In this document: one piece after another, positions 1 through 12,836 of the stretch | Numbering within the stretch: position 1 is the first letter of the stretch | Layout: every line of letters starts with the position of its first letter | Assembly (NCBI GenBank): GCA_030268105.1 | Contig: BSDZ01000078.1 | Coordinates: forward strand, 5,875,001-5,939,000 | Reading direction: 5' to 3' | DNA: 64,000 nt | Origin: Volvox africanus | Lineage: Eukaryota > Chlorophyta > Chlorophyceae > Chlamydomonadales > Volvocaceae | Made by a program: the position numbers and the translations under genes | The notes under the pieces: generated by a model | The model's input: the letters and a program-made list of their open reading frames with translations, nothing else | Told to the model about the DNA's origin: nothing | The model's database searches: none

Positions 1-95
1 CCAGGGGGCAGGGGCCAGGGAGCAGGGGGCAGGGGCCAGGGAACAGGGGCGGGGCCAGGGGCCAGGGAGCAGGGGGCAGGGGGCAGGGGGCAGGT
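1..95. repeat. GC-rich minisatellite
   Basis: Irregular tandem units of about 7 to 14 bases built from the words cagggggcaggggc and cagggagcag run from the left window edge. The array lies upstream of the first visible exon of the DDB1-like gene, so it probably sits in one of its introns. Confidence 0.8.
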
Positions 96-334
96 TAGGA
101 TAATCCAGCCCGGCCCATCTGAAGGTAACCGGACAGCCTCGCATGATTGTTGGCTGCAGTTCTTTGCGCGTGATGCCTTGGTTTTGACTTTGGTGGAGTT
201 ACTGGTGGTCCGTGACAAGTGACCAAAGTGACACCGCTTAGGTTTGGGTGATGTTTGTGGGGGCATCTAAAACGCAGCAAAGAAATAAATATATAAAGGC
301 ATGTTCATTCTCCCCCTCCATGGTCCACCTGCAG

Positions 335-2535
335 GTGGAGCTGCGGGGTCTCAACCATGGGGCAGCCTCGCTTCTGGTGGCGGACGTGGCGGGGCGGCGA
401 CTGGTGCAGGTCACTTCGGTGAGTGCGTGCGCAATTGTTTGTTGGAGGAGCGTAGGGGTGCCGTAGGGGAGTGCCCGTGGGTGCGTGGAAATGGCCCCAG
501 GGCCTCAACCCCATGGCGCTCTGGAGCCCAGCTGACTGCGGACGTTTCTTAAGCACCGGACCGAAGTGTCTGTCCAGACGGCATTCTGGTGAGAGCGCAG
601 GCTCCCATGACCGACTGCTAGGCGTACACCTCGATGCGCCTCCTCCTCTTTAACTTCCTGCCTTGCCAGCGCCCTCGGGAAATTTCTGTAGCGTCCCTTC
701 CGTCCGTCCCTCCCTCCCTCCCGCCACTATATGAGAGGCCAACATCAGGAACATCACGACTGAACGTGTCTTGTGCAAATGTGGACTCCTTATCTTCACG
801 TGCAGTTCCTCACCTCTCTGCTCCCCCTTCAGGCGTCAGTTCGGGTTCTGGAGCCGCTGTTCTCGGGCGGCGGTCTGGCAGTTGAGTGGCACGCACCAGG
901 TAGGACCCGGGGACGGGGCCAGCGCTATGGGTGGGCTTGCGTGCGGACGAACATGCGCTGGGGCGTGGATGCGTTCTTATTGGTGTGGGCAGTGATGCAT
1001 AGTGAGCACAGTGAGAAGTGCGCGCCTCTAACGGAAACGAGACTCCCAACGCCCGTTCAAGTACATGCGTGACGCAGTCATCCAAACACATGCTGGGATC
1101 CTACGAGCATGTCAAGCCTGACTTAATTGGGGATTTGAATTACGTGTCACATCAGCGCCGAAACCTACCCACGAGAGTTGGACTTCATCCCAAAGATGTC
1201 GGTGGTTAGATGTCATCTGGACGTTGTGCATGGGGAAGAACCTTGTTCCTGAAACGGGGCCCCGTCCCCGTGCCTCCCCACCCGGTTATCACAGAGCCGC
1301 TGTCCTTGGCGGCCCACAGCGGCTCCATACTGGCCGCAGCGAGCCGCACCCGCTTGCACATTCTGCGGATCGATCCGAGTACAGGCAGCGTGACAGCACT
1401 ATCGAATGTTAAGCAGTTACAGGCGCAGCTCTCTGCGCTGGCGCTGTACCGCCTGCCGCCACCGCCGCGGCCGCCGACAGGTCCGGGACAGCGCCGTCCG
1501 CCATCATCCAGCGAACCTCCGGCTCCGGAGGCGGAGTCAACCTACATCCTCATGGGGCAGTGGCTGACCAACCGAGTGGAAGTGGCGGCTGTGTCCGACG
1601 CGGCACGAAATCTGCTGGAGCTACATCTGGGGGAGGACGAAACACCGCGTTCATTGGCGCTGCTGGAGCTCTCCGCCGCTGCTGGGGGCCGCGCCGCGAC
1701 ATTGGCGGCAGCACTGCCGCCGGTGCTGTTGGCGGGCACGAACACCGGCCGGCTGCTAATGTGGCAGCTGGCGGAAGGGCCGGTAGGGGCGCGGCCTTGG
1801 CGACTGGGGCCCTGCTACAGCCTGCGTGTCGGCCAGGTGGCCGTGGAGTTGCAGCCTGTTCCGCCGTCAAGATCGCACCGGCTCCGCGGCGGCGGCGGTG
1901 GTGGCGGCTATGTGTACGTGCACTCGCATTCGGGAGCGTTGGTACGGCCGCGGCAACAGGCCGCCGCCGTCGCCGCTGCGGCGGCGGCAGCGGGTCCACC
2001 TGTCTTGGAGCAATTATTGGAGGTCGTACGTGTTCACGGGTCCGAGGGGCTGCAATCGTTATGCCACGTCAGCTCTACCGCCATGCCGGACAGCACGTGC
2101 TGGGTGACGCGCGAGGGGCAGCTGCTCTTCGGTCGGATCGACCCACGGGTCAAGCTAAGATGGAGCACCGCTTTCGTCGGTGGGTGTACCTTCGTGGTAC
2201 CTTCGTGCAGCTGCGCTGGATGTCACGTTGAGGCCCGCTGGCGGGATACCTTTCGTGCATAACATTAACCTCTTACAAGTCGTTCGGGCGATTGATCAGC
2301 GGCTTTCTCGAATACAAATTCGGCGAACAATCGGCCGCATCCCGGCAGCTTCTGCATAAGTTTGTGGGGGAAAGTGGGGTAGATTTGATTAATGGTCCGC
2401 TGAGCCTTAATGGGGCTTCTTAAGTCGTCGCGGCGGTTCTGCATACAGCACGTGTATATGTGTATATGTATATATTATGCGTGAACATGTAGATGGGGAT
2501 GCATATATATATTTACATACACACATATATATACA

Positions 2536-2610
<75 letters not shown>

Positions 2611-5600
2611 AAAGATAAAGATATCAGTAGTATGCGGCATGACGGCATTTCTACCGGGACCTCCGGGACCATTGCCCAATTTCGCTATCATAGCTGTTAG
2701 AAAGGTCCCCTCGCCAAAGGGTTAAGGGATTCCTATGATATTTTGATATACCTAACTTTTGATATACCTATGTTTAATGTTTTTTAATGTTTAATGTAAA
2801 ATACCTACGTTTCGCACGCGCCATCATATCCACGCGATGTCCCCGCGGCGGCTTCAACCCGGCGCAGGGGAGACCATCCACTCCTTCGCCTACCACGCCC
2901 CCAGCCACTGCCTTGTCGCACTGTGCGAGGCACACCCTATCGGCGACAACTCCCTTCGCGTCATCGAGGTCAACTCTTTGCATCAGGTTATGTCCATGCG
3001 CCTTGCATTCGGCCACTACCATACCGCCATCGCAGCGGGGCCGCTGCCGTGCACCAGCGGCATTAAGGCGGCGGCTAGGAGAGCTGCTACGATGGCGGCA
3101 CAACGCAGTGGAGCGGCTTCTGCTCCTGCTTCTGCTTCCGTCACCGCTGCTGTCCCCGAGGCCCCGGAGAAGGTGTTTGTCGTCCTGGGATCATACCTGT
3201 CCGTGGACTCCTCCTGTGACCCGGAGGTCGGCAAGCACGTCCACGGCGCCGAGCTTCAGTACGGCGCTCTGTCCTTCCTGGAGCTGGTTGCAAAACCCGA
3301 CCCCGACGGCGCCAACGCCACGCAGTACCAGCTGCTGCTACAAGGCATCTGCCTGGTCCCCCACGTGCCGACTTCCCTCGCCATCGCCCAACCCTCCCTG
3401 TACACCGCCCTTGCCCCCGGCACTAGCGGTGGCGGTCGCGGTGGCGGAGCCACCGATGGTGGCGGTTCCGGAAGCCCTTTACATGCCACGACAGCGACGT
3501 CGACAGCGGCGGCGGGAATGGAGACTGGCGGCGGCGGCGGCGGCCGCGGAAGCGGCAGCGACCCAGTGGATAGACCGTACTTGCTGATGGGCTGTCGGGG
3601 CGGCGTGCTCCTGTACCGGGTGTATGTGGACGATGGGCACCGCGAGGGTGATAAGGCTGTCAAACGGGCGCTGAAGCTGGTGGGGCAGACGGACGACCTG
3701 AACCTGCCCTACCCCAAGAACTATGCGGAGGTTCAGGCGGCGCTGGAGGCATTGGACAAGGAGATCCAGAAGAGGGTGGAGGAGGAGGCCAGGGCGGCGG
3801 CAAAGGCAGCGGGCGCGGAGGGCGACGGTGCTGTTGGGATGAATGAGGACGGCGGAACTAAAGGCAGCGGCGGCAAAAGAGGGGGAGAGGAAGGGGAAGA
3901 CGGCGAGGGGCTGGCGGAGGATGAGTCAGGTGTGTGTAGGAGACATGCGGCGATAACCGAAGTAATCGTTTGTTGCCTAAAGAGGATACTGTGAGTATGG
4001 TGGAATGTGTGCGCAGGTGTGCTGTTTCTGGACATCATTTGGGGTACTGTTTCTAGGATGGGCACTTGGCATAGACATAATTGGAGGCATTTGGTGTCAA
4101 GAATGTCCCTAACGCGAAAACCCTGATCCCCACCCTCCGGCTGATCGGTCTCTTTGGTGATTTGCCCCGCTGCGGTTCCTCGTGCCTCGTCCATAGAGCT
4201 GCCGGAAGTGGAGGTCAACTGGGAGGAGCGGCTCAAGGCGCTGACAGAGGAAGAGGCGGAAGAAAAAATCGAATGGAAGTACGGACTGGGGCTTATGGAG
4301 CAGCCCGACAGCGACGACGAGGAGTATTTTCGGAAGTGGGCACAGGAGCACGGCTTGGATGAGGCACCTCCGGAGGCGGCGCGCGCCGTCAAACTGCTGA
4401 GGAAGCGAGTGCAGGTATGGTGATATGCGGCTTGCCGCTTTCGCACCGGGGTTTCAATCATGGCGTACCAATCGTGCATTTCGGGGACCTTTAAGGACTG
4501 GCGCCAGGTGCCACCGCCGCAGCCGAGGCGCGATGAACAGATGTGGTTTGTTTGATTGGAAGGAAGGGTCATGCAGAGAAGGAAGGTGGCCGCATAGGCA
4601 GTGCGGAGGGGGGGTTCAGGAGAACGGAGAGAGAAGGCTGCGCTTACGGAGGGCGCAGATGTCCCCAGTTGGCCCCGCACTCTGTTGTCAGATGCCCCCA
4701 GTGATCTCAGCGGCCGCTTACCTTAGCGCTAATGGGGAGGAACGCTGACCTCGGATTTTCACCCGGTCTCATCCTTGCCTGGAATGTGGCTGGAGGCCTG
4801 TAGCATGCCGTGCTGGCGGTGTGCCGTATACATCGCAGCAATGACGTAGTGCGTTTTGTTGTTGGGATTCTGAGCCGCTGGTGGTAGCTCCCGCTGTTGG
4901 CTCTGCGACCCCTCTGGACTGTTCAATTTTATCTTAATGAAGATAACATTGACTCGAAAGCTGCTCTGATATCCGACCCGTCTCTCACCACTCCTGCAGC
5001 GGGAGGACATGCTGGCTGCCGAAGCCGCCGCCGCCGCAAAAACCGCCGGTGGTACTGGCGGCGGGGGCTGGGACAGTGATGATCGTGACGATAGCGACAG
5101 CAGCGACGACGGCGGCGGCGATGGCCATCGTCGCCGCCGCGTCAGACCCTCCATCCGGCAGCTGCTGCATGACCTTCAGCGTGACTGGAGCCAGCACGTG
5201 ACCCTGGTTCAGTTGGATGCTGCGAAAACCTTTGGCGCTGCGTGCGTCACGTCATTGGCTTGCATCTATGCTGGACCGAGTGCTGCAGCCACTGTCGGCA
5301 GCGGCAGCGGCAGCGGCGAGATGAGCTCTCTGGTGATCGCGAGCGATTACCTAGGCAGCGTCACGGTGATGCAGCTGGTGGCCAACAGGCGGGGTGCAGC
5401 GCTAATTAGCTGCGGACCCGACCGCCACCCCATTTACGCGCAGGTGAGTGCCGCACCCGAGTGGGCCTAGGGCCGTTTGGCGCACGGACGATTCGGCGAT
5501 ATGAGGAGGAGCGGGTCTATGTCTCTCTGTCTCTCTGTCTCAGTCTCAGTCTCTGTCTATGCATAGGTAGTCGGGTGGCCAAGTCCGCTAGTGCTGGGGA

Positions 5601-7571
5601 GCTGGGGCAGGCACAGGTGTACCACCCGCACGCACCCAGGATTCTCGAACGCCAGCAGAACCCTTCCTCGCCCTTCTTGTCGTTTCCCTTATCCCTTGGC
5701 TACTGTAGGCGGCTGACTGGTTGGATCCGGAGCACGTGTTGGTGGCGGTGCATCCACACGGGCTGGCGGTCCTACGGCGAGACTCCAAGGCCGAGGCGGA
5801 CGCCATGCGCGCCGCGCAGCAAAAGGCCGTGGCGGAGTTCGAAGCAGGTACGTTTTGGTACTGTGGCAACGGCCAGATTACCCAAGCGCAATATATTGTT
5901 AAGGAAACTTCTTGGTAATGAGGTATGCGGCTGTTACCGGATGCTCCGTCGAGCCGCTGCGCTGCCTGGGAGGTGAGGTGTTCACGGGGCTCGAGACCAA
6001 GGGGCCAAAGCCTCTTGATACAACCTCAAGGTCGCATACCAGGCACGGCGTAGCCGCTTGGGTTTAACGTTGACCTCTGATGCCTGTTGTGTCCTGATAG
6101 GCGTGGATAGGCAGCGGCAGCAGCAGGACGTGGCGCAGGTCTGGGAGGCACCGGGCGCCGGTGGGGTCCAGCAGCGCGGGGACGCCAGGCCCGGTGGCGG
6201 CGCCGCCGCGGCTGGAGGGGCCGCTGCCGCTGGTGGCGGTGACTCCGCCGCTGCCGCTGCCGCTGCCGCTGGAAACAGTGGGAGTCGCTTTTCGCTGGAG
6301 GACCTGCATCTACTGAAGCCGCAAATGGAGGCCATACCGGGTCTCACGATGCATGCAGCTTGCAGGTGGGGTACATGCGAGGGGGATAGGGAATGTGAGG
6401 GCAAAGGAGCTCATCAAACAAATCAAGTGAATTACTGCTTCAAAAGAGTATTGATGGAGCTCCTGGTGCGGACCACATCGCTCAACGATGCGGCCGCGCC
6501 GCCATCAAATGGATGTGGCATGTAGAGTGCGGAATGCTGCGGGCGGATGAGGACCCCGGGGTGTCCCGAACAGTCAGTGGATTGGTTGTGTTTCGTGTGA
6601 GGGCGGGGAGATAAGCCGCCTCAAGTGCCCACGTGAACAACCTAACGGTCTGTGCTCCGCGTTCACGGCTTCCGTGTTGCAGAGTACGACATATGGTGAC
6701 TCGGATGTGTCGCGCCAGATTGGGCCTGCGGCTACAACCCCACATCTACCCCGATCACCATCAGCCTTCTCGACATTCATCCGCGTCTACGCCATCCACA
6801 AGCCGGGCATCTACAACTGCAACCGCAGCACCTGGAGAGGCACGAAGAACATTGGCAGGAACGGGCCGAGGAGTGCCGGCTCAATATCAGCACCAACAAT
6901 GGGACGCGAATGATCTGCTCTTGTGCTTCTCTGTCAGCGGCTACGTCGCCGCTGTACGGTTGCAGCACCAGGGCCCCGCAGCGGCGACGGTGGTTCCGCC
7001 GCTGCCCCCTCTGGCTAAATTGGCACGTCTACAGCACGCTGTGGCGGCTCTCGATCCAGCCGATACGGCTCTGCTTACCGGCGTTGATTCCGCGAGCTAC
7101 AGCCACAGCTACAGTTGGCCGCTGGTGATTCCACGGCAGACGGCGGCGGGGGCGGGGCTAGCTGGTGCTGGCAGCAGTGCAGCCGCCGATGAGGCCGGCA
7201 GGCGGCGCGGAGCGCAACCACCATTATCGGCTTCGGCCGGCACGTCTGGCGCCGGTGGGACCGGCCGCTCGGCGCAGATGCAGGTGGACGACGTTGAGGA
7301 GGAGTTCATAGCGTTAGAGGCGGAGGCGGAGGCGCTGGCGACGGGATGTGTAGATGGCACCGTGATGCGGGTGCTGCAGGCGGCCGCCGAGGCCCAGCTT
7401 CGGAAGGACGGGGAAGCGGAAGCGGCTGGTGGAAGGGTTGGAAGTGCGGGTGGAGGAGGCCGTGTCGCGGCGATGCTGCGGCGGTTAGCGCGGGAGGTGA
7501 CGGGGGCGGCGGATCTAGGGGCGTTGGTGGGAATGCTGCAACGGAGCAGCCTGGCGGGCATTAACTTTTGA
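335..7571 (+). CDS. DDB1/CPSF-A family beta-propeller protein (5' partial)
   Basis: Nine exons join in phase: 335-418, 833-899, 1295-2179, 2868-3929, 4197-4414, 5000-5443, 5709-5847, 6101-6365 and 6683-7571, giving 1350 residues to the stop. The first visible exon has a good acceptor (cacctgcag), so earlier exons lie outside the window. Landmarks follow DDB1 in order: QVTSASVR near the start, GRIDPRVKLRW at the exon 3 end joined to GETIHSFAYH, LDPEHVLVAVHPHGLAVLRR in exon 7, and ATGCVDGTVM in the CPSF_A C-terminus. Family members are three-propeller scaffolds in CUL4 ubiquitin ligases (DDB1), 3' end processing (CPSF160) or splicing (SF3b3). The order fits DDB1 or the plant DDB1-like relative best. 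It is longer than DDB1 (about 1100 residues) because of Ala/Gly/Pro-rich and acidic insertions, including a charged segment in exon 5. Candidate TGTAA poly(A) signals lie at 8215 and 8475. Family assignment is firm; the orthologue is not. Confidence 0.85.
2537..2610. repeat. (ATCT)n microsatellite
   Basis: About 18 uninterrupted tetranucleotide units lie in the intron between exons 2179 and 2868 of the DDB1-like gene, next to TATA/CATA-rich sequence. Confidence 0.95.
5519..5562. repeat. CT-rich simple repeat
   Basis: A short run of gtctctct and gtctcagtct units lies in the intron between exons 5443 and 5709 of the DDB1-like gene. It may extend the intronic pyrimidine-rich tract. Confidence 0.7.
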
Positions 7572-9495
7572 CACCACACACCTGACTGAAGGGGGTGAAG
7601 GGGGTGCAGGGGGTCAGAGATCGTGTTTTATTGTGATGATCGTTAGCGAGGCGCGCTGGCAGGTGTTGCGTGTGTCTACGGTTTACAAGGCAAGGAGGCG
7701 GGATAGCAGGTGGGAAAGGCGAGAGGGAGACCGGTCAGGGTCACGTCTACTGTCTGGGCCCTGTCTACCGCGGCAGGACCCACAGCTGATGTTGCCTGCC
7801 GGATGGTTTGTGGATGCTGAAGCACGTATCACAGAAACATAGTCATAATAGTCGGGAAATTTAATTTTCACCAGCAATAATGCAAGGAAGAAAACGGACA
7901 AACGCGGGGTTTCACTGGAGGGTTGACTTGGCCCATTTCGCCAAGCGCCACTTATGCATATACGGTGGACAGGGATGGCATCGGGGATTAGACGATTAAG
8001 AGGTAAAGGGCATGTACACAGATTACCACCTACACCGTCAATTTAACGCGCCTGCTTCTCGGCCCGGAAAGGGCCAAAGCAGCTGCATAATGAGGGTGAT
8101 GATCTCTTGTGCTGTTTCATGTGGCTTGTGAGGCGCAAGCTGGCGTTTGAATTCATATTCCGTCAAAATCATTGCTCTCATACACAGCTGCGGTGCTGTC
8201 TCACATGCTTGCGTTGTAACAATTAGCAAACTGTATTTTTATATCACAGGAGTCACCTGGCGAACGATACAGCCCGTATGGTATCGACAGTTCAAAACTT
8301 AACTGCATGAATAGCAGTTTCCCCTGTCATCTGGGCAACAATAGCGCTCCAGTTGATGGGGCAATCAACGTTGGTCTCAGCATAAAAGATGACCACAGCC
8401 CAGCCCCTGTCCTCCCCATTTCCTCATTGCCGTAACGGCTCAGCAGTTGACAAGTTGTTAGGCAAGCACATGGTTGTAAGCAAGAAGGATGGAGTGACGG
8501 TTTGGACGAGACATGGCACCTTTCCTCATCTTTACACAAGCAACCGTCAAGGATTGTTAGCTCCATGTACTCTTAGATGATGTATAAACTAGGATGATAC
8601 AATCTCATTTTGCTTCTCTGATTATTACTCGCGAACAAAACACAGATGTACATTCCCCAACTCTTTGGAAGGGCATTGAGGGGGAAGACGTCTACTGCCT
8701 TAGTGCAATACCCAAATACGGAAATTTTCTGTATGCATCGCACTGCACGGATGGAAAGCGCGTAGACAGAAAGCGTGTTTCTACGCGCGTAAGAAAATAC
8801 AAACAAAACGGCCGCACAAGCCGTTATCCACGAACCGTTTATCTTAATAGCATTAATAGTTCTTCATACATCCACACTCTATAACGAAACAAACTCGGCT
8901 ACCAATGCAGCAGCCAGGCCCACGGTCTCCGCTCCAATCGAGAGCCCACGGCAACCTCCACCAAACATTTATATCAGGGAAACACTTCCCACCCTGTCGA
9001 CATCAAACAAGTTAATTCTAGCTTCGCCTGCAAAGGAAATCGTAACGCAGCATGCGATCATGGGATTGCGAATCTCCGTCAGACTCGAAAGAAATTCCTC
9101 GATGATAGCGCCCAATGATATAGTTATGGCACGGTGGGGTAACAGGTGTGATGAAAAAGCAACAGCTGTTTTCGACGTTGCGTTCCGTCCGCCGTACGAT
9201 TTACGTGATAGAAGCTGCTCCAAAGTGGAGGGCTGCTAACATATCGCCCGCAGGGACACGAAAGGTCACGGCGTTCGCTTAATGCACCCGTCTCACTTAG
9301 GGCAGAGGGTAGATGCAAGAAAACACGGCCCATGAAGCGGGCAGGAAACGTAGCAAGGACTGTTGCAAAGCCATATATATACGGCCTGCTAAGAAATATG
9401 AAATCGCCGAATGCCCATCTGAAAAGCACGACCTGAAGATCACGTCTTAGCAAATGTTTTTATGTGTGCGGCATTATTTAGTAATAAATACTCCT
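7572..9495. other. Intergenic region between convergent genes
   Basis: It separates the stop of the DDB1-like gene from the stop of the alcohol dehydrogenase gene on the opposite strand, so it should hold both 3' untranslated regions. Composition is AT-richer than the exons. TGTAA words, the usual green-algal poly(A) signal, occur on the plus strand at 8215 and 8475. No coding exon, repeat array or RNA gene was recognised; the short open frames have no family features. Confidence 0.6.
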
Positions 9496-12400
9496 CTACT
9501 GCCAGTCAGACGTCAGCACCACACGGTACCGTGCCTTGCCATCCACGACGTGCTGCATAGCCTCGTTAACCTGGCGTTCGGGTTGATTGACCAAGGGCTG
9601 ACGTGAGGAATTCGATTTATGTAACGTATGGCGCAAAATTCTGCCATCAGAATGCTGCACAAGCTGCCATACCTTGACCATTATTCATGCGCGCGATGGC
9701 AGACGGAGAATAGACAAAAGCGTGCACGAATACTGCCCGCACATAAAATGCTAGCCTAACACGCCCGTTCCACTGACCAGTCCCGACCGACGTTATCATT
9801 CATCCCATGCACGCGGACACCTTCCTACGGTTACCCGATTGGCGCATTTGCTTCTCCGTATCCTCACCTTGGATAGTGGCCAAGTCTCCACCAAGGGCTT
9901 GACTCCATGCACCGCGGAGAAGTTGAGCATTTCTTGCATGTCCGCCCGCCCGCCCACAATGCTGCCCACCACATGCTTTTGACCGAACACCAGGTCCTGC
10001 AGCGGCACGTGCATCACAGCGCCACCGCCCGGGATGCCAACCTGCAGCGCAGAACCCAAGAATGCAGAAAACAACAGCTTCCCTGACCTCATAACAGTTG
10101 TTATGGACAGCATACCAGCCCCGTGTGGGGGCAACAGCTGAAACTGACACCCCGGGTTCATTACAAGATGAAGAGGTTGCGCTCGTGAAAGGTGCTGTGT
10201 GATACCCGCCGAGACGTCTTGTAAATAATGCCTTCAACGAAAGTTAAATCGGTAGTGCGCCATACACTCGCACATCTGATTCTATGCTTAGAACCTGGTT
10301 GCGAGGCAAGGAACCCAAAAGACTGCTGGTTGTAAACCGGTTCAGCATCCCTTAAAAACCCTGCGCGCACCTGTACCAGCGTGCCGTCCACCTTGAGCAA
10401 CTTCATGAGCTCCGCGGTTGACACATCCGCGCTGACGGTGTTGATCAGGATGTCAAAGGTGCCCTGTGGGTTGTTAATAAGTTGATGGAAAGGTAGTGGG
10501 CACGGCTGATGGAACCGGTGAGACAACGCTACAGGCAAGGCAGGTGGACAAAGATTCGTTCCTCTAATTGCTATCATCAGGGCCTTTAGGATTGCACGGC
10601 GCTGGTACGGCACAGCTGCGGGAGGTGTAATCTGTACGCCACTCACGTAAAGCTTATCGTTATCCTTTCCCCAAACGGCGAAATGGTCGGCTCCCATCTT
10701 GTGAGTCTCGTCCTCCTGCAGAGTCGAGGGGAGAAGCGGCGTCGGGGACCAATTGTGACCCACGTTGATCGTGGCTAACCGAGCACCAAACTACTGCAAT
10801 ATCATGTTGCACTCCACGGTTGGCTAAATGGCCATACCAGCCGTCCAGAGGGCCAAAAGATATTGTGACCTGTTTCCTTGAAAAGCTTGGGAGACTTGAA
10901 TACAGCTCAAAGAATGCAGCTCAGTCTTACCTTGTCCCTGTGCCCCGAGATGGCCGTCACCTCGGCGCCCATTTTGTGAGCATACTGCAGCGCCAGATGC
11001 CCCAGACCGCCCACTCCGAACACCGCAACACTGGTATTGGGATGCTTTATGTGCGCCCTGGAGGACGAAGGGGCCGCATCTGGTGATGAGTCTACCAAGC
11101 ATGCAGCTACAGAAATTCGCCAGGACATGGGGCAGTTGTGAGTGCAGGCCTTAAATCCTGGACACCAAATGCTAGCCGCCTAACAGTTGAACCGCCCGAT
11201 GTTTCGGATGTTGTTGCCCTCTCCCCGCCCTAGCGGTGGCACATTCTGAACCCACCGGAGAGGAGCGTACACGGTGATGCCAGCGCACAACAGCGGAGCG
11301 GCGTCTGCGGCGTTGAGACCCTCGGGGATCTGGTACGCGAAGTCTGAGTTGACACGGCAGATCTCTTGAAAGCCACCGTGGTTACCTGATATTATATATG
11401 TTATCAAAGGATGAGCTGAGAATATATTTTAATTCTATTTTAGAAAGAATTGTAAATATTCATTTTGAATCCACATTCAAATGGAGGCGGCTCAGGATAC
11501 TCGGAACAGATGCTTCATTTTCCCATCAACTCAATAACGCATGGTGTACACAAGCAGGCAGGGTGACGCCACACCTCTCCCGAACAAAAAATAATGCGGT
11601 CCCGGATGTATGCGGTCCGATGCTATCTATCAGTGCAACCATGCAGTACAACATGGCCTGGAAGAAATGCTTCTCGTGCGCCTTCATGATAAACAACATT
11701 TTATGCGTTGCGCATTTTCGCTCCTTTTCGCTTAACTAATCTCATGGAAAGGAAATCTTACAAAAAGGCTCCGAAGTTTAAGTTCGCTCGTTCGTGGATA
11801 ACGCCACTGCGTGGTCACAAGTTACGAAAGATACGTGCAAGATGGAACGGGTTTGGAAGATGGCCCCCGTACCCCCTTTCCGTTCCTCCTCACCCATAAC
11901 GATAAGGCCCGTGTAGCCTTTCTCGCAGATGTTCTCTTCGCCGCGTTTGCAGTTGGCACACACTCGGCAGGAATTGCTGATCCAGCCGACACCCGCGCGG
12001 TCACCAGGACGGAGGCCAGTCACATCGCTCCCAACTGCGACCACCTCACCCACAACCTCGTGCCCCGGGATGAAGGGAAATGCAGAGACGCCCCAGTCGT
12101 TGTCCTGTACACGGCCAGGCGAGATCATGCATTTTCCAATCCAGAAGGACCGGCCGGATGGGGTCTTCCATGGATATGGAACCTTGGGTTTATGGAGTGT
12201 GCAAAGATGAGGATGAAGAGGACAAATTATGTGACATTGGGGCTAGAGGTTCGCAGACAGCTAATTGAGCCAGCCTCACGAATTGACACATGAACATATG
12301 CATCGAGAGGAGGGAAAGAGCAAACAAAGAGTACCCGAACGACCCACCCTCATATGCATGTCGGTGTGGCACAATCCATTGTGTGTGACGCGGATGTCCA

Positions 12401-12780
12401 CCTCGTGGGGCTTCAACTCTCCGACCTCATAGGTCCATGGTGTAAGCTTTGACTTAGCCTCTGGAACAGCCCAACCGCGACGAGATAGTAGCTTAGCATT
12501 GTTTGCGTGGAATCCATCCTTGTCTGTCGCCAAGAAGTTGCAAACAACCGAGTCACGACGGAGTGAACCACCATTGGTGGCAAATGAATGGCTCCGGCCA
12601 CTGCGAGGACAGCGAGGAGCGCATCAGCTGTTGTGGCAGAGCTCCTAAAGTCTCCGGAAGGTCTTGGCGTTTGCGGAAAGCCGGAAACCTCCGCCCGTTG
12701 CATAAGTATCAATGTCAAGAACTTACCCAAAAGACACTGTGAGCTGCGACTGCATAAACGGGAATTCGGGAAATGGACAT
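9496..12780 (-). CDS. Zinc-dependent alcohol dehydrogenase, CAD-like
   Basis: Medium-chain dehydrogenase that oxidises alcohols or reduces aldehydes. Exons in transcription order are 12780-12727, 12518-12348, 12104-11894, 11385-11256, 11057-10931, 10715-10647, 10463-10371, 10041-9868 and 9570-9496; all phases agree and give 367 residues. Catalytic-zinc ligands are in GLCHTDMH and PGHEVVGE. The structural-zinc cluster CRVCANCKRGEENIC has the standard C-x2-C-x2-C-x7-C spacing. The Rossmann motif is GVGGLGHLALQYA, and the second strand ends in EVTAIS; a Ser rather than Asp there suggests NADP(H). The C-terminus ends VLTSDWQ. Length is normal for the family (about 350 to 370). The first exon is inferred from an ATG, a strong gtaagt donor and a TATA-like box 46 bases upstream; the next acceptor is the least certain junction. 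Substrate is unknown. Confidence 0.88.
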
Positions 12781-12825
12781 TATTTGCCGGTTCCGGAAGT
12801 TAACCGCAATGCGTCTCGAAAGCAA

Positions 12826-12836
12826 CACATATATAG
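12826..12836 (-). promoter_or_regulatory. Candidate TATA box of the alcohol dehydrogenase
   Basis: The minus strand reads ctatatatgtg here, about 46 bases upstream of the proposed ATG at 12780. That spacing fits a TATA box with a short 5' untranslated leader and supports the chosen first exon. This is inferred from position and sequence only. Confidence 0.4.

Noticed and set aside
1550..1999. Minus-strand Arg/Pro-rich frame
   Set aside because: It is the antisense shadow of exon 1295-2179 of the DDB1-like gene, which has conserved family sequence on the plus strand.
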